Shown in pieces: positions 54,694 to 62,861 of a stretch of 64,000 bases of DNA. Below the pieces are notes generated by a model. It worked only from the letters and a program-made list of their open reading frames with translations, did not search any database and had not been told where the DNA came from. Numbering within the stretch: position 1 is the first letter of the stretch; each line of letters begins with the position of its first letter. Position numbers and translations under genes: made by a program. Location: positions 1 through 64,000 of the forward strand of contig JABGQA010000077.1 in NCBI GenBank assembly GCA_018644665.1, read 5' to 3'. The stretch is from Candidatus Poribacteria bacterium (GTDB lineage Bacteria > Poribacteria > WGA-4E > GCA-2687025).

Positions 54694-55042
54694 CAGGGGC
54701 GGGACGCCTAGCTCTGGTGGCGAAAGCGTTTCCCCTTGTCCGTGTTTTGCTACCGGCCTCTGTGCCAATGGACGGCCGCTCCCGGCGCATGCCGCTGAGC
54801 CGACTGCCGTAACGAACTGTGGAGGGGACGCCTATGGTGTGTTACTCGCCCCGGGTTCGTCGCTACGGCGCACAGAGAGACCGCTGAGCGGATATCGTCG
54901 CCGGAACCCTCCGGCGTAAGGGCCGACGCCCACTGCAACGGTGGGGCCTCGCTCATGGTCGAGGAATGTCGGCGCCATCGGAGAAACGCGCGGGCGATGA
55001 CCGGGGCCTGCGGACGAGATCAATGACGGAACGACGAGCAGG

Positions 55043-55077
55043 AAGGGGAGCGCTCAGCCTTGGGCGTTCCCCTTCTA
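55043..55077 (-). terminator. Hairpin downstream of the epimerase gene
   Basis: AAGGGGAGCGC and GCGTTCCCCTT pair with one mismatch across a 10-12 base loop, starting 23 bases after the stop at 55100. There is no clear U-tract. Confidence 0.5.
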
Positions 55078-55099
55078 GTGCTCATGCGCTGGCAGGCGG

Positions 55100-55942
55100 C
55101 TAAGACCCGTGCAGGAATGACGCGATATCCGCAGCGTACTCCCGCTCGGAGTCGTCTTCCGGCGTGTAGTCAATGACTGCGCGCGCGTTCACGATGCTCC
55201 AGAACCCTCGGGCGTTGTCGGACACCCCGTAGAATATCTGGAACGGGACACCATGTTCGTCCCGGATGTCGGGTGTGTCGATAGACTTCTCGAACAGTTG
55301 CCGCATGTCGCGAGGCGATATCCACGCACCAAGATCCCGCTTGTACCGCGCCGGATCGCCGCCCACGAATCTCTCCAGTAGGATCGGCCGAGGCGCCCCG
55401 ATGCGGACCATCACCACCTCTAGCGTCGAGCCGAGCTTGCCTGTAGCGTAGACGAACCCGAGGTGTTCGTAGACGGCCTTCGCCCAGCCGTACAGGTTGT
55501 CCGAGAGAGGGAACGTGTCCGGGGCGACGACATCCATTCCCCCGGAGTGCAGCAGCGGCTCGTACCAGTCGGCGGCATGGTTGGAGGACGCGACCACGAC
55601 GCGGCTCACCCCTTCCATCTGCGCCAATTCGAAGACGTTCCGCGCCATGCGGACGTTGTCCATCTCCGCGTCGAATTTCCCGTCGTCTCCGTACGACGCG
55701 GACGCGCTACCGCGGAAGCCGCAGTGCACGATGGCGTCGGCGCCCCGGAACAGCTCGCGGTGTGACTCCAGGTCGGTGTCTAGCAGGTCGGCGATGTGCA
55801 GTCCGGGTACGGTGTCGCCTGCGCGGGTTCCGTCCGTGATGTCCACCGTCACGAGGTCATACTTGTCCCTGAACTGCGGGACCAACTGCGACGCGATGTA
55901 CCCCGCCGCGCCGACCACGACTACGCGCTTCTTCGTTGCCAA
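55100..55942 (-). CDS. NAD-dependent epimerase/dehydratase (extended SDR)
   Basis: 280 residues. NAD site RVVVVGAAGYIASQLVPQF; LHIADLLDTDLESHRELFRG; ADAIVHCGFRGSA; catalytic region VVVASSNHAADWYEP and the YxxxK-like NLYGWAKAVYEHLG with Tyr and Lys. The Ser/Thr position is SSN. It resembles uronate dehydrogenases and related SDRs in the SSNH and YGxxK pattern, which would oxidise a sugar acid. I chose the TTG at 55942 because GAGGAG lies 8 bases upstream; the ATG at 55978 has no ribosome site. It is divergent to the first MFS gene. Confidence 0.8.
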   Translation of the reverse strand: MATKKRVVVVGAAGYIASQLVPQFRDKYDLVTVDITDGTRAGDTVPGLHIADLLDTDLESHRELFRGADAIVHCGFRGSASASYGDDGKFDAEMDNVRMARNVFELAQMEGVSRVVVASSNHAADWYEPLLHSGGMDVVAPDTFPLSDNLYGWAKAVYEHLGFVYATGKLGSTLEVVMVRIGAPRPILLERFVGGDPARYKRDLGAWISPRDMRQLFEKSIDTPDIRDEHGVPFQIFYGVSDNARGFWSIVNARAVIDYTPEDDSEREYAADIASFLHGS

Positions 55943-55981
55943 CGGATGTCTCCTCTGAGGCGCCGCGAGCCCGGCCATGTC

Positions 55982-56010
55982 GTGACCCGACTGCTGGCCT
56001 ACGCTATGAT
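55982..56010 (+). promoter_or_regulatory. Candidate promoter of the MFS cluster
   Basis: GTGACC, 17 bases, TATGAT, about 39 bases before the TTG start of the first transporter. It lies within the divergent intergenic region. Confidence 0.4.
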
Positions 56011-56048
56011 TCCTATGTTCCGACCCGACACATCAAGAGAGACCCCGC

Positions 56049-57275
56049 TTGTCCCTGCCTGGACCACCGCCCGCCGACTCCGGGCCAATCGAGTCGGTGT
56101 GGCGATCTCGCGACTTCCGTGTGTGCTGGGGTTTGACCGCGCTGTTCAACGTGGCGTGGGGCGTAGTGTTTCCACTGCGCAATCTGTATTTCCGCGAGCC
56201 GTGGATCGGCCTGAGTTTCCAGCAAATCGGCTGGCTGGGCTTCGTGCGCTCGGCGACGATGGCGTCGGTCCCGCTGCTCTTCGGCATTCTCTCCGACCGC
56301 TCAGGCCGCCGCAAGCCGTGGATCATGGGCGGATTCCTGCTGTCGAGCGCCGCGACGGCCCTGTACCTGGTCAGCCACACGTACTGGCAACTCGTGGGCG
56401 TGACGTTCCTCACGGCGGTGGCGTTCATCGCCTACAACCTGAACGTCAACGCGCTCGTGACCACGACACTGCACGACAAGGCCCGCGGTCGCCAGTATGG
56501 CCAGTACCGCGTCTCTGGCAGCATAGGCTACGCTCTCGCCACCTTCGCCCTCATCCCGCTCGTAGCGCTGGACAAGACGTACTCCGCGACCTTCCTCAGC
56601 GGCGCGGGAATCTACCTCGCCTGCCTCATCGTGGCATTCCTGGGCATCAAGGAGACCCCGGCGACCGGCGAGGCCGCATCTCAATGGGGCGCGTGGCGCG
56701 AGGTACTGCGCGAACGCAACCTGGTCATTCTGTACGCCTGCCTCGCGGTCAGCTCGATCGGCACTTCGATGGGGTTCCAGTTCCTCTCGAACCACCTCGA
56801 CGAGACGTTCCACCTTTCGAAGACATCGATCGGTCGCATCGTCGGGCTGGCCTCGATTCTGGAGATCCCCGCGCTCATCGGTCTCGGCTGGGCGTCCGGC
56901 CGCTGGGGGCGCAAGCCGATCCTCGCGCTGGCGTTCATCATGGGTGGCGTGCGGTGGAGCCTCATCGGACTGGCGCCGTCGCTGGGCTGGGTCGTCGTCG
57001 CTCAGTTCCTGTGGGGCATGGGATTCGCTGGCTACACAGTGGGTGTCGCGCTGATTACGGATCTCGTGCGGCCGGCCGCCCGGGGCAGCGCGATGGGCAT
57101 GCTGCAACTGTCGTGGGCGTTCGGGAGCATCCTCGGCCCGCCACTCGGGGGCTATCTGGCCGAGCACATCGGTCTGCCGATCGTGTTCCGGGTCGGCGGC
57201 GCCTTCGCGATTGCCGGCGGAGTCGGCCTGCTAGCGTTCCTGCGCCCACCGGATGCCGTGGACGCGACGGCGTGA
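56049..57275 (+). CDS. MFS transporter, tandem paralogue 1
   Basis: 408 residues, 12 helices. Shared core with the next two proteins: SVWRSRDFRVCW near the N-terminus, FPLRNLYFREPWIGLSFQQI, GWLGFVRSATMASVPLLFGI, SDRSGRRKPWIMGG (loop 2-3 motif), LHDKARGRQYGQYRVSGSIG, HLDETFHLSK, GRWGRKPILALAFIMGGVRW and ARGSAMGMLQLSWAFGS. The family resembles sugar or metabolite facilitators, but the substrate is unknown. It starts with TTG, weakly preceded by AGAGAG. The next paralogue starts 59 bases after its stop. Confidence 0.85.
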   Translation: MSLPGPPPADSGPIESVWRSRDFRVCWGLTALFNVAWGVVFPLRNLYFREPWIGLSFQQIGWLGFVRSATMASVPLLFGILSDRSGRRKPWIMGGFLLSSAATALYLVSHTYWQLVGVTFLTAVAFIAYNLNVNALVTTTLHDKARGRQYGQYRVSGSIGYALATFALIPLVALDKTYSATFLSGAGIYLACLIVAFLGIKETPATGEAASQWGAWREVLRERNLVILYACLAVSSIGTSMGFQFLSNHLDETFHLSKTSIGRIVGLASILEIPALIGLGWASGRWGRKPILALAFIMGGVRWSLIGLAPSLGWVVVAQFLWGMGFAGYTVGVALITDLVRPAARGSAMGMLQLSWAFGSILGPPLGGYLAEHIGLPIVFRVGGAFAIAGGVGLLAFLRPPDAVDATA

Positions 57276-57334
57276 GGGAGCGTGCGGTCTCCATGCGAGC
57301 CACGACGGCTCAGCCGCGTTAGGAGAGCATCGGG

Positions 57335-58576
57335 TTGTCGCTGTTTGCATCTCAGCCCACAGACCACGGCCCACCGGGATCGGTGTGGCGGTCGCGCGAT
57401 TTCCGCACGTGCTGGATGCTGTCGGCCACGTTCGGAATCGCGTGGGGTCTCGTGTGGCCGCTTCGCAACCTGTATTTCCGCGATCCGGCGGTCGGGCTGA
57501 GCCTACAGCAGATCGGGTGGCTGGGGTTCGTCCGGTCAGCGACGATGGCGTCGCTACCGCTTGTCATAGGGATCCTGTCCGACGGCTCAGGTCGACGCAA
57601 GCCGTGGATTGTGTGGGGCTTCGCTCTGTCGAGCGTCAGCGCCGCGTTGTACTTGTCGGCGCATGGCTTCTGGTCGCTCGCGGTGGTGACGTTTGTGAAT
57701 GCGCTCGCGTTCGTCGCATACAACGTCAACGTCAACGCCCTTGTCACCACGACACTGCACGACCACGCTAGAGGGCGGCAATTCGGCCTATACCGGGTGT
57801 CGGGCAGCATCGGGTACGCCGTCGCGAACTTCCTCGTGATCCCGTTCGCCGCGCTCGACCCGACATACGCCGCCACGTTCCTCACGGGCGCGTTGATCTA
57901 CCTGACGTGCATGGTCATCGCGCTCGTGCGCGTGCACGAGCCGCCGGCCAAGGAGGGCGCGCCGTCTCAGTGGGGCGCGTGGCGCGAGGTGCTGGCCGAG
58001 CGTAACCTTGTCGTGCTCTATGTGTTCATGGCGGTCAGCGCGATCGGGACGTCGATGGGGATGCAGTTCATGGCGAACCACCTCGACGAGACGTTCCACC
58101 TGTCGAAGGCTTGGATCGGCCGTGTGATCGGGTTGGCCGCGGTGATCGAGATTCCGGCGCTCATCCTGTTGGGGCGCGCTTCCGACCGCTGGGGTCGGAA
58201 GCCGATACTCGTGTTCGCATTCATCGTGGGAGGCGTGCGGTGGGTGTTGGTCGGCATGGCGCCGAACGTGGGATGGGTCGCCGTCGCCCAGGTGATGTGG
58301 GGGCTCGGCTTCGCGGGGTATACCGTGAGCGTGGCGCTCATCACGGACCTTGTGAAACCCGCGGCGCGTGGCAGCGCCATGGGTATGCTGCAGCTCTCAT
58401 GGGCGTTCGGGAGCGTCATCGGCCCGCCGATCGGCGGCTACATCGCGCAGAACATCGGCTTGCCGGTCGTGTTCCGTGTGGGTGGTGGCTTTGCGATCCT
58501 GGGCGGGCTCGGGCTGCTATTCATGCTGCGCGCGCCGGGCTCGGCGCCGGGCGCTGCGCACGAAGCGACCCGATGA
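57335..58576 (+). CDS. MFS transporter, tandem paralogue 2
   Basis: 413 residues. Clearly homologous along the whole length to both neighbours. It differs in the N-terminal 12 residues and the C-terminal tail (GSAPGAAHEATR). Loop 2-3 reads SDGSGRRKPWIVWG, so the conserved Asp-Arg is Asp-Gly here, which may alter gating. It starts with TTG, with AGGAGAG 8 bases upstream. The leader AGGAGAGCATCGGG is nearly the same as that of paralogue 3, so the ribosome-binding region was duplicated with the gene. Confidence 0.85.
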   Translation: MSLFASQPTDHGPPGSVWRSRDFRTCWMLSATFGIAWGLVWPLRNLYFRDPAVGLSLQQIGWLGFVRSATMASLPLVIGILSDGSGRRKPWIVWGFALSSVSAALYLSAHGFWSLAVVTFVNALAFVAYNVNVNALVTTTLHDHARGRQFGLYRVSGSIGYAVANFLVIPFAALDPTYAATFLTGALIYLTCMVIALVRVHEPPAKEGAPSQWGAWREVLAERNLVVLYVFMAVSAIGTSMGMQFMANHLDETFHLSKAWIGRVIGLAAVIEIPALILLGRASDRWGRKPILVFAFIVGGVRWVLVGMAPNVGWVAVAQVMWGLGFAGYTVSVALITDLVKPAARGSAMGMLQLSWAFGSVIGPPIGGYIAQNIGLPVVFRVGGGFAILGGLGLLFMLRAPGSAPGAAHEATR

Positions 58577-58629
58577 GCGACCAATCGCGCCGTGCCATAC
58601 AGCCACCACCGCACTAGGAGGGCATCGGC

Positions 58630-59865
58630 TTGGCCGCGTCCGAAGCGCCTCCCACGGCGCAGGAACCGCAGGGATCCGGGTGGCAGTCGCGCGACTTCCG
58701 CACATGTTGGTTTCTAACCGTCGCGCTAGGAACGGCGGCGGGGATCGTCTGGCCGCTACGAAGCCTGTACTTTCGCGCGCCGTGGATCGGCCTCAGCCTC
58801 CAGCAGATAGGCTGGCTTGGATTCGTCCGCTCCGCGACGACGACCGCGCTCCCGCTCCTCGTCGGGGTGATGTCGGATCGGTCGGGCCGGCGCAAGCCAT
58901 GGATCGTGGGCGGGCTCGGACTCGCGAGCGTCGCCTCTGCGCTGTACCTCGTGTCCCACAGCTTCTGGCCGCTCGCGTTCGTGACGTTCTGTTCGTCGGC
59001 TGCGATGGTGGCGTACGGCCTCAACCTGAGCGCCCTCGTGACCAACACGCTGCACGACGGCGCGCGGGGAAGGCAGTACGGCTTGTACCGGGTCTCCGGC
59101 AGCATCGGGTTCGCCGTTACCAGCCTCGGGCTCCTTCCTATCGTGGCACTCGATACAACGTACGCGGCCGCCTTCCTATCGGGGGCGGTCATATACCTCG
59201 TGTGCTGCGCGGTGAGCGGCGTGAAACTCCTCGACACGGCCGCGCCGGTCGCGGACTCACTGCGGTGGGGCGCATGGCGTGAAGTGTTGGCCGAGCGCAA
59301 TCTCGTCGTGCTCTACGTCTGGATGGCGGTGAGCGCCGTCGGCGGGTCCATGGGCATGCAGTTCATGGCGAACCACCTCGACGAGACGTTCCACCTGTCG
59401 AAGGCGTGGGTAGGTCGCATGATGGGACTGGCCGCGGTGATCGAAATCCCAGCCATCCTGTTTCTGGGGCGCCTATCCGATCGGTGGGGCCGCAAGCCTA
59501 TCCTCGTCTTCGCGTTCATCGCGGGCGGCGTGCGTTGGGGGCTCGTCGGTGTCGCGCCGAACCTTGCGTGGATCGCCGTGGCTCAGGCGATGTGGGGCCT
59601 CGGCCTGGCCGGCGCCATCGTCAGCGTGGCGCTCATCACCGACCTCGTGAAGCCCGAGGCGCGGGGCACGGCGATGGGGATGCTGCAGCTTTCCTCAGCG
59701 TTCGGCAGCATCATCGGCCCGCCGATAGGAGGATACATCGCCCAGAACGTCGGCCTCCCGGTCGTCTTCCGCGTCAGCGGCGGCTTCTCGATTGTCGCCG
59801 GGATAGGCCTGCTGCTGATGCTGCGTCCGCCCGGCGGGGAACGTCAACCCGAGTCGCCGGCCTGA
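58630..59865 (+). CDS. MFS transporter, tandem paralogue 3
   Basis: 411 residues. The core is as in paralogues 1 and 2: SGWQSRDFRTCWFL, FRAPWIGLSLQQIGWLGFVR, SDRSGRRKPWIVGG, MANHLDETFHLSKAWVGRMM, SDRWGRKPILVFAFIAGGVR. It starts with TTG, with AGGAGGG 7 bases upstream. The gene overlaps the end of the convergent FAH-family gene by 22 bases. It is closest to paralogue 2 in the sixth-to-seventh helix region (FMANHLDETFHLSKAW). Confidence 0.85.
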   Translation: MAASEAPPTAQEPQGSGWQSRDFRTCWFLTVALGTAAGIVWPLRSLYFRAPWIGLSLQQIGWLGFVRSATTTALPLLVGVMSDRSGRRKPWIVGGLGLASVASALYLVSHSFWPLAFVTFCSSAAMVAYGLNLSALVTNTLHDGARGRQYGLYRVSGSIGFAVTSLGLLPIVALDTTYAAAFLSGAVIYLVCCAVSGVKLLDTAAPVADSLRWGAWREVLAERNLVVLYVWMAVSAVGGSMGMQFMANHLDETFHLSKAWVGRMMGLAAVIEIPAILFLGRLSDRWGRKPILVFAFIAGGVRWGLVGVAPNLAWIAVAQAMWGLGLAGAIVSVALITDLVKPEARGTAMGMLQLSSAFGSIIGPPIGGYIAQNVGLPVVFRVSGGFSIVAGIGLLLMLRPPGGERQPESPA

Positions 59866-60812
59866 CCCGAACCGCGAGGAGCCGGCATCGGCCCGGCGAA
59901 GGCTGTCGATGGCGTAAAGCCGGAACTCTCGTCGGCGACGACGTGATTCCGCAGCCGGCCAATCCCCTCGATATCCACTTCCGTGACATCGCCGGGAACG
60001 AGGTAAACCGGCGGGTCCATGAAGTGCCCGACGCCGCCGGGGGTGCCGGTCATGATGACCGTGCCGGGGAGCAGCGTCATGTTGTGGGACAGGTAGGAGA
60101 TGAGCGTCGGCACGTCGAAGATCAGGTGGCGCGTGTTCGACGACTGCATCGCCTCGCCGTTGAGGATCAGTCGGATGTCCAGGCCCGACGGGTCGAGACC
60201 GGTGGCGGCGTACGGCCCGAGCGGGCAGAACGTGTCGAACGACTTGCCGCGCACCCACTGGCCGTTCGGGGCCTCCAGTTGGGCGTCGCGCGCGCTGACG
60301 TCGTGACCGCACGTGTAGAAGCCCACGTACTCGAGCGCGTTCGCTGGCGTCACGTCACGCGCTTCATGACCGATGACGACCGCGAATTCTGCCTCGTAGT
60401 CCACCTGAGCCGGGGCCATGCGCGGGATGACGATCGTGTCTTCGTGACCGACGACCGACGCCGGGAACTTCACGAAAACCGTCGGCTCGGTAGGCTGTGG
60501 GCTGAGCGGCGCGCCAGAGGCGGCATTCGCGACGTTCAGTTCGTCCAGATGATCCTGGTAGTTCAGCCCGATCGCTAGGACGAGCGGGGGTCGACCAACG
60601 GGCGAGACGATCATCCCCGGCTCGGCCTGGAACGGCTCACCGCCGTCCGGGTCGCCGAACGCGGCCATCAGTGCGGGGTAATAGGCGGGATCGTGCTCTG
60701 GCGGTAGTTGGGCAAGCAGCGTGCCGGACGCGCGGCCGTCGTCGTCCGACCGTTCGACCGTACCCCACGTCGGAACGCCATCGTCGCCCAGGAATCGAAC
60801 GAACGTGCCCAT
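59844..60812 (-). CDS. Fumarylacetoacetate hydrolase (FAH) family protein
   Basis: 322 residues. Typical FAH-fold features: LVLAIGLNYQDHLDELN, EPTVFVKFPASVVGHEDTIV, QVDYEAEFAVVIGHEARDVT (metal-binding Glu residues), GFYTCGHDVSARDAQ, WVRGKSFDTFCPLGPYA (Lys and Asp) and LLPGTVIMTGTPGGVG. Family reactions include hydrolysis of fumarylpyruvate-like diketo acids, dehydration of 2-keto-3-deoxy sugar acids and oxaloacetate decarboxylation. The transporter neighbours fit a catabolic role for sugar acids, but this is inference. It has a near-consensus promoter. Confidence 0.88.
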   Translation of the reverse strand: MGTFVRFLGDDGVPTWGTVERSDDDGRASGTLLAQLPPEHDPAYYPALMAAFGDPDGGEPFQAEPGMIVSPVGRPPLVLAIGLNYQDHLDELNVANAASGAPLSPQPTEPTVFVKFPASVVGHEDTIVIPRMAPAQVDYEAEFAVVIGHEARDVTPANALEYVGFYTCGHDVSARDAQLEAPNGQWVRGKSFDTFCPLGPYAATGLDPSGLDIRLILNGEAMQSSNTRHLIFDVPTLISYLSHNMTLLPGTVIMTGTPGGVGHFMDPPVYLVPGDVTEVDIEGIGRLRNHVVADESSGFTPSTAFAGPMPAPRGSGQAGDSG

Positions 60813-60859
60813 CGTCTGTTACCTGCCTCGTTTGGTCTGGTCCGGTCGGCCGGACGGTG

Positions 60860-60888
60860 AGTATAGGCGCCGTGTTAAGGGCTGTCAA
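60860..60888 (-). promoter_or_regulatory. Near-consensus sigma-70 promoter of the FAH gene
   Basis: On the minus strand, TTGACA, exactly 17 bases, TATACT. It lies 48 bases before the ATG at 60812. It is the best match to the sigma-70 consensus in the window and fits the RpoD-type factor at 12.7 kb. Confidence 0.75.
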
Positions 60889-60915
60889 CGCCCATCGCAG
60901 GCGGCACGCGAGGAC

Positions 60916-60952
60916 TTGACGTCGGCGCGCCGTATCCGTACCGTGCTACCAT
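60916..60952 (+). promoter_or_regulatory. Promoter region of secreted paralogue 1
   Basis: TTGACG (60916-60921), 17 bases, TACCGT (60939-60944). An overlapping extended -10, TGCTACCAT, occurs at 60944-60952. The motif TGCTAC recurs before the next two paralogues. Confidence 0.5.
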
Positions 60953-60957
60953 GGAAC

Positions 60958-60978
60958 GTCCGCTCGGCGGCAGCGGAC
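60958..60978 (+). promoter_or_regulatory. 5' leader hairpin of secreted paralogue 1
   Basis: GTCCGCT and AGCGGAC form a perfect 7-bp stem with a 7-base loop, between promoter and start codon. Leader hairpins in similar positions precede paralogues 2 and 3. Confidence 0.5.
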
Positions 60979-61025
60979 AGGCTTGTGTCGTACGCTCGTT
61001 CGCGCACATCAAGGGGGAATCCCAT

Positions 61026-61781
61026 ATGCCGAAGCGCATGATTCTGGGTATCGCATTGGCGGCTGGCCTCGCGGCCGCGCCGGCGTTCGCGGTCGACTTC
61101 CAGCACACGGGTGACGACGGCTGGATTGAGGGGTGGCTATCGATGGAAGTCGTCATGAATAACGGCGGCTTCGCGGCCTCCGGCGCGATCGACTTCCTGT
61201 CCGATGGCACAGACGGGGACATCACCCACGAAAGCGTCTCGACGGCAAAGGGGCTCCGGAAGCTGGCCACTGCCGAGGTGAAACTGGACAAGGCGCACTC
61301 CGGCTTCGGGATGGGTGAAGACGGTGTCTGGGACTGGGAACCCATCACGATCGACACGAACAACGGCGACAACATGGCGACGTCGTGGGGTCTAGCCGCG
61401 GGATCCGACAACATCGAATGGCACGGCATTCTCGTGATGAAGTCGTCCAAGAACCGCACGGCGACGATGCATCCGGCCCACGACGACTACGCCCAGATAT
61501 GGATAAACGGCGAGCAGGTATACGACAACGACCAGTGGACCGGCGCCGTTCGCCAGGTGACGCGGCCGACAGACGTCGAGTTGGTGGCGGGAGACAACGT
61601 CCTGCTGTTCAAGTGCGGCGAATCTGGCGGGTCCGCCTACGTGAACCTGCGCTTCGAAGACAGCGAAAGCGACATCGACATCGTCCCGACCGTGGATGGC
61701 GAGTTCTGGAACTTCGCAGGGCTGGCCGTCGAGGCGCAGGACAAGGCCGCAACTACGTGGGCCGGTCTGAAGTCGCGCTAG
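61026..61781 (+). CDS. Secreted beta-sandwich protein, tandem paralogue 1
   Basis: 251 residues. Signal peptide LGIALAAGLAAAPAFA. Mature protein: FQHTGDDGWIEGWLSMEVVM, NNGGFAASGAIDFLSDGTDG, GEDGVWDWEPITIDTNNGDN, then the best-conserved core MHPAHDDYAQIWINGEQVYD and NVLLFKCGESGGSAYVNLRF. It looks like a Ca- or sugar-binding jelly roll, but no family is recognised. The C-terminus LAVEAQDKAATTWAGLKSR is the shared tag. AGGGGGAA lies before the ATG. Each of the three copies has its own promoter and leader. Confidence 0.85.
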   Translation: MPKRMILGIALAAGLAAAPAFAVDFQHTGDDGWIEGWLSMEVVMNNGGFAASGAIDFLSDGTDGDITHESVSTAKGLRKLATAEVKLDKAHSGFGMGEDGVWDWEPITIDTNNGDNMATSWGLAAGSDNIEWHGILVMKSSKNRTATMHPAHDDYAQIWINGEQVYDNDQWTGAVRQVTRPTDVELVAGDNVLLFKCGESGGSAYVNLRFEDSESDIDIVPTVDGEFWNFAGLAVEAQDKAATTWAGLKSR

Positions 61782-61816
61782 TCTACTCCGCTGACAGACG
61801 GCGTCGTGCGGTCGTC

Positions 61817-61845
61817 TTGCGGCACACACGACGCCGTGCTACGGT
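61817..61845 (+). promoter_or_regulatory. Promoter of secreted paralogue 2
   Basis: TTGCGG, 17 bases, TACGGT, with GTGC directly before the -10. The same -35, spacing and TGC-TAC junction recur before paralogue 3. The leader is about 90 bases. Confidence 0.6.
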
Positions 61846-61879
61846 CCCGGTTCGCCAGCTCGCGCTGGCAGGATAGGGA

Positions 61880-61902
61880 GCATCCGCCGCCCTGGCGGAT
61901 GC
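61880..61902 (+). promoter_or_regulatory. 5' leader hairpin of secreted paralogue 2
   Basis: GCATCCGCC and GGCGGATGC form a perfect 9-bp stem with loop GCCCT, in the leader between the -10 and the ATG. A second inverted repeat, GCATG...CATGC, follows at 61907-61922. Confidence 0.55.
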
Positions 61903-61939
61903 CAACGCATGCACACACATGCGCACATAGGGGGTTTCC

Positions 61940-62692
61940 ATGCGCAAACGCATGACATTCAGTCTCGCACTGGCGGCGACCGTCGCCATCTCGCCCGCGT
62001 TCGCGGCCACGTTCCAGCACACCGCGTCCGATGTATGGATCGCGAAGTGGTTCGCGATGGAAAACGTCATGAACAACGGGGGCTTTGCGGTCTCCGGTGG
62101 GATCGACTACTTCGCCGAGGGCACGGGCGGCGACCTCACGTACGAGTTCGTGTCCACCACTAAGGGCCTCGGCGACCTGAGCCGCGCGGAGATCTCCTTG
62201 GACGACGCGCACGCAGGTCTCGGCATGGGCGAGGACGGCGTCTGGGACTGGGAAGTCGTCGAGATCGACACCGACGACTCCAACAACATGTCCACCGGCT
62301 GGGGCATGGTCGCATCGGACAACTTCACCTGGCACGGCATCATCGTCATGAAGGCGCCGTCCGCGCGCTCTACGACGATGCACCCCGCCCACGACGACTA
62401 CGCGCAGATATGGATCAACGGCGAACTTGTCTATGACAACGACCAATGGACCGGCGGCGTCAAGACTGTCACGCAGCCAATGGACGTTGATCTCGTGCAA
62501 GGGGACAACGTCGTCCTGTTCAAGTGCGGGGAGTCCGGCGGCGACGACTACATCAACCTCCACTTCGAGGACAGCGACAGCGACATCGACATCGTCCCGA
62601 CCGAAGAGGGTGATTTCTGGATCTACGCCGGCCTCGCGGTCGAAGCGCGGGACAAGGCCTCAACAACGTGGGGCGAGCTGAAGGCGCGATAG
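61940..62692 (+). CDS. Secreted beta-sandwich protein, tandem paralogue 2
   Basis: 250 residues. Signal peptide FSLALAATVAISPAFA. It aligns with paralogue 1 without large gaps: FQHTASDVWIAKWFAMENVM, GEDGVWDWEVVEIDTDDSNN, MHPAHDDYAQIWINGELVYD, NVVLFKCGESGGDDYINLHF and acidic DSDSDIDIVPTEEGDFW. The C-terminus LAVEARDKASTTWGELKAR is the tag. AGGGGG lies 5 bases before the ATG. The many Asp and Asn residues on loops may bind Ca2+ (inference). Confidence 0.85.
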   Translation: MRKRMTFSLALAATVAISPAFAATFQHTASDVWIAKWFAMENVMNNGGFAVSGGIDYFAEGTGGDLTYEFVSTTKGLGDLSRAEISLDDAHAGLGMGEDGVWDWEVVEIDTDDSNNMSTGWGMVASDNFTWHGIIVMKAPSARSTTMHPAHDDYAQIWINGELVYDNDQWTGGVKTVTQPMDVDLVQGDNVVLFKCGESGGDDYINLHFEDSDSDIDIVPTEEGDFWIYAGLAVEARDKASTTWGELKAR

Positions 62693-62729
62693 CGCGTCCC
62701 TGCGACGACGACCCGTTCCGTGGGGCGCC

Positions 62730-62758
62730 TTGCGGCCTCGGTCGCGCGGTGCTACTAT
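62730..62758 (+). promoter_or_regulatory. Promoter of secreted paralogue 3
   Basis: TTGCGG, 17 bases, TACTAT, with GTGC directly before the -10, as for paralogue 2. The leader is about 100 bases and can fold GGT...GACCG with CGGTCACC (62794-62833). Confidence 0.6.
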
Positions 62759-62861
62759 CAATACCTCGTCGGCTCCGGCCGGCAGTGTGAGGGGGTGGCG
62801 ACCGGCCGCGTTGCGGCTCCTGGTTCGGTCACCCAGATTCTCAGTAGGAGACATGCACGAT

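Larger units (their letters stand above)
54434..55099. other. Intergenic region with a repeated 12-mer and a hairpin
   Basis: 666 bases. GCAATGAACGGG occurs at 54629-54640 and 54682-54693, with start points 53 bases apart and in the same orientation. The right end holds the hairpin listed separately. No gene is recognised. Confidence 0.5.

Noticed and set aside
56301..57167. Open minus-strand frame of about 288 codons antisense to MFS paralogue 1
   Set aside because: Composition is that of a mirror of the transporter codons; similar shadows occur under paralogues 2 and 3.
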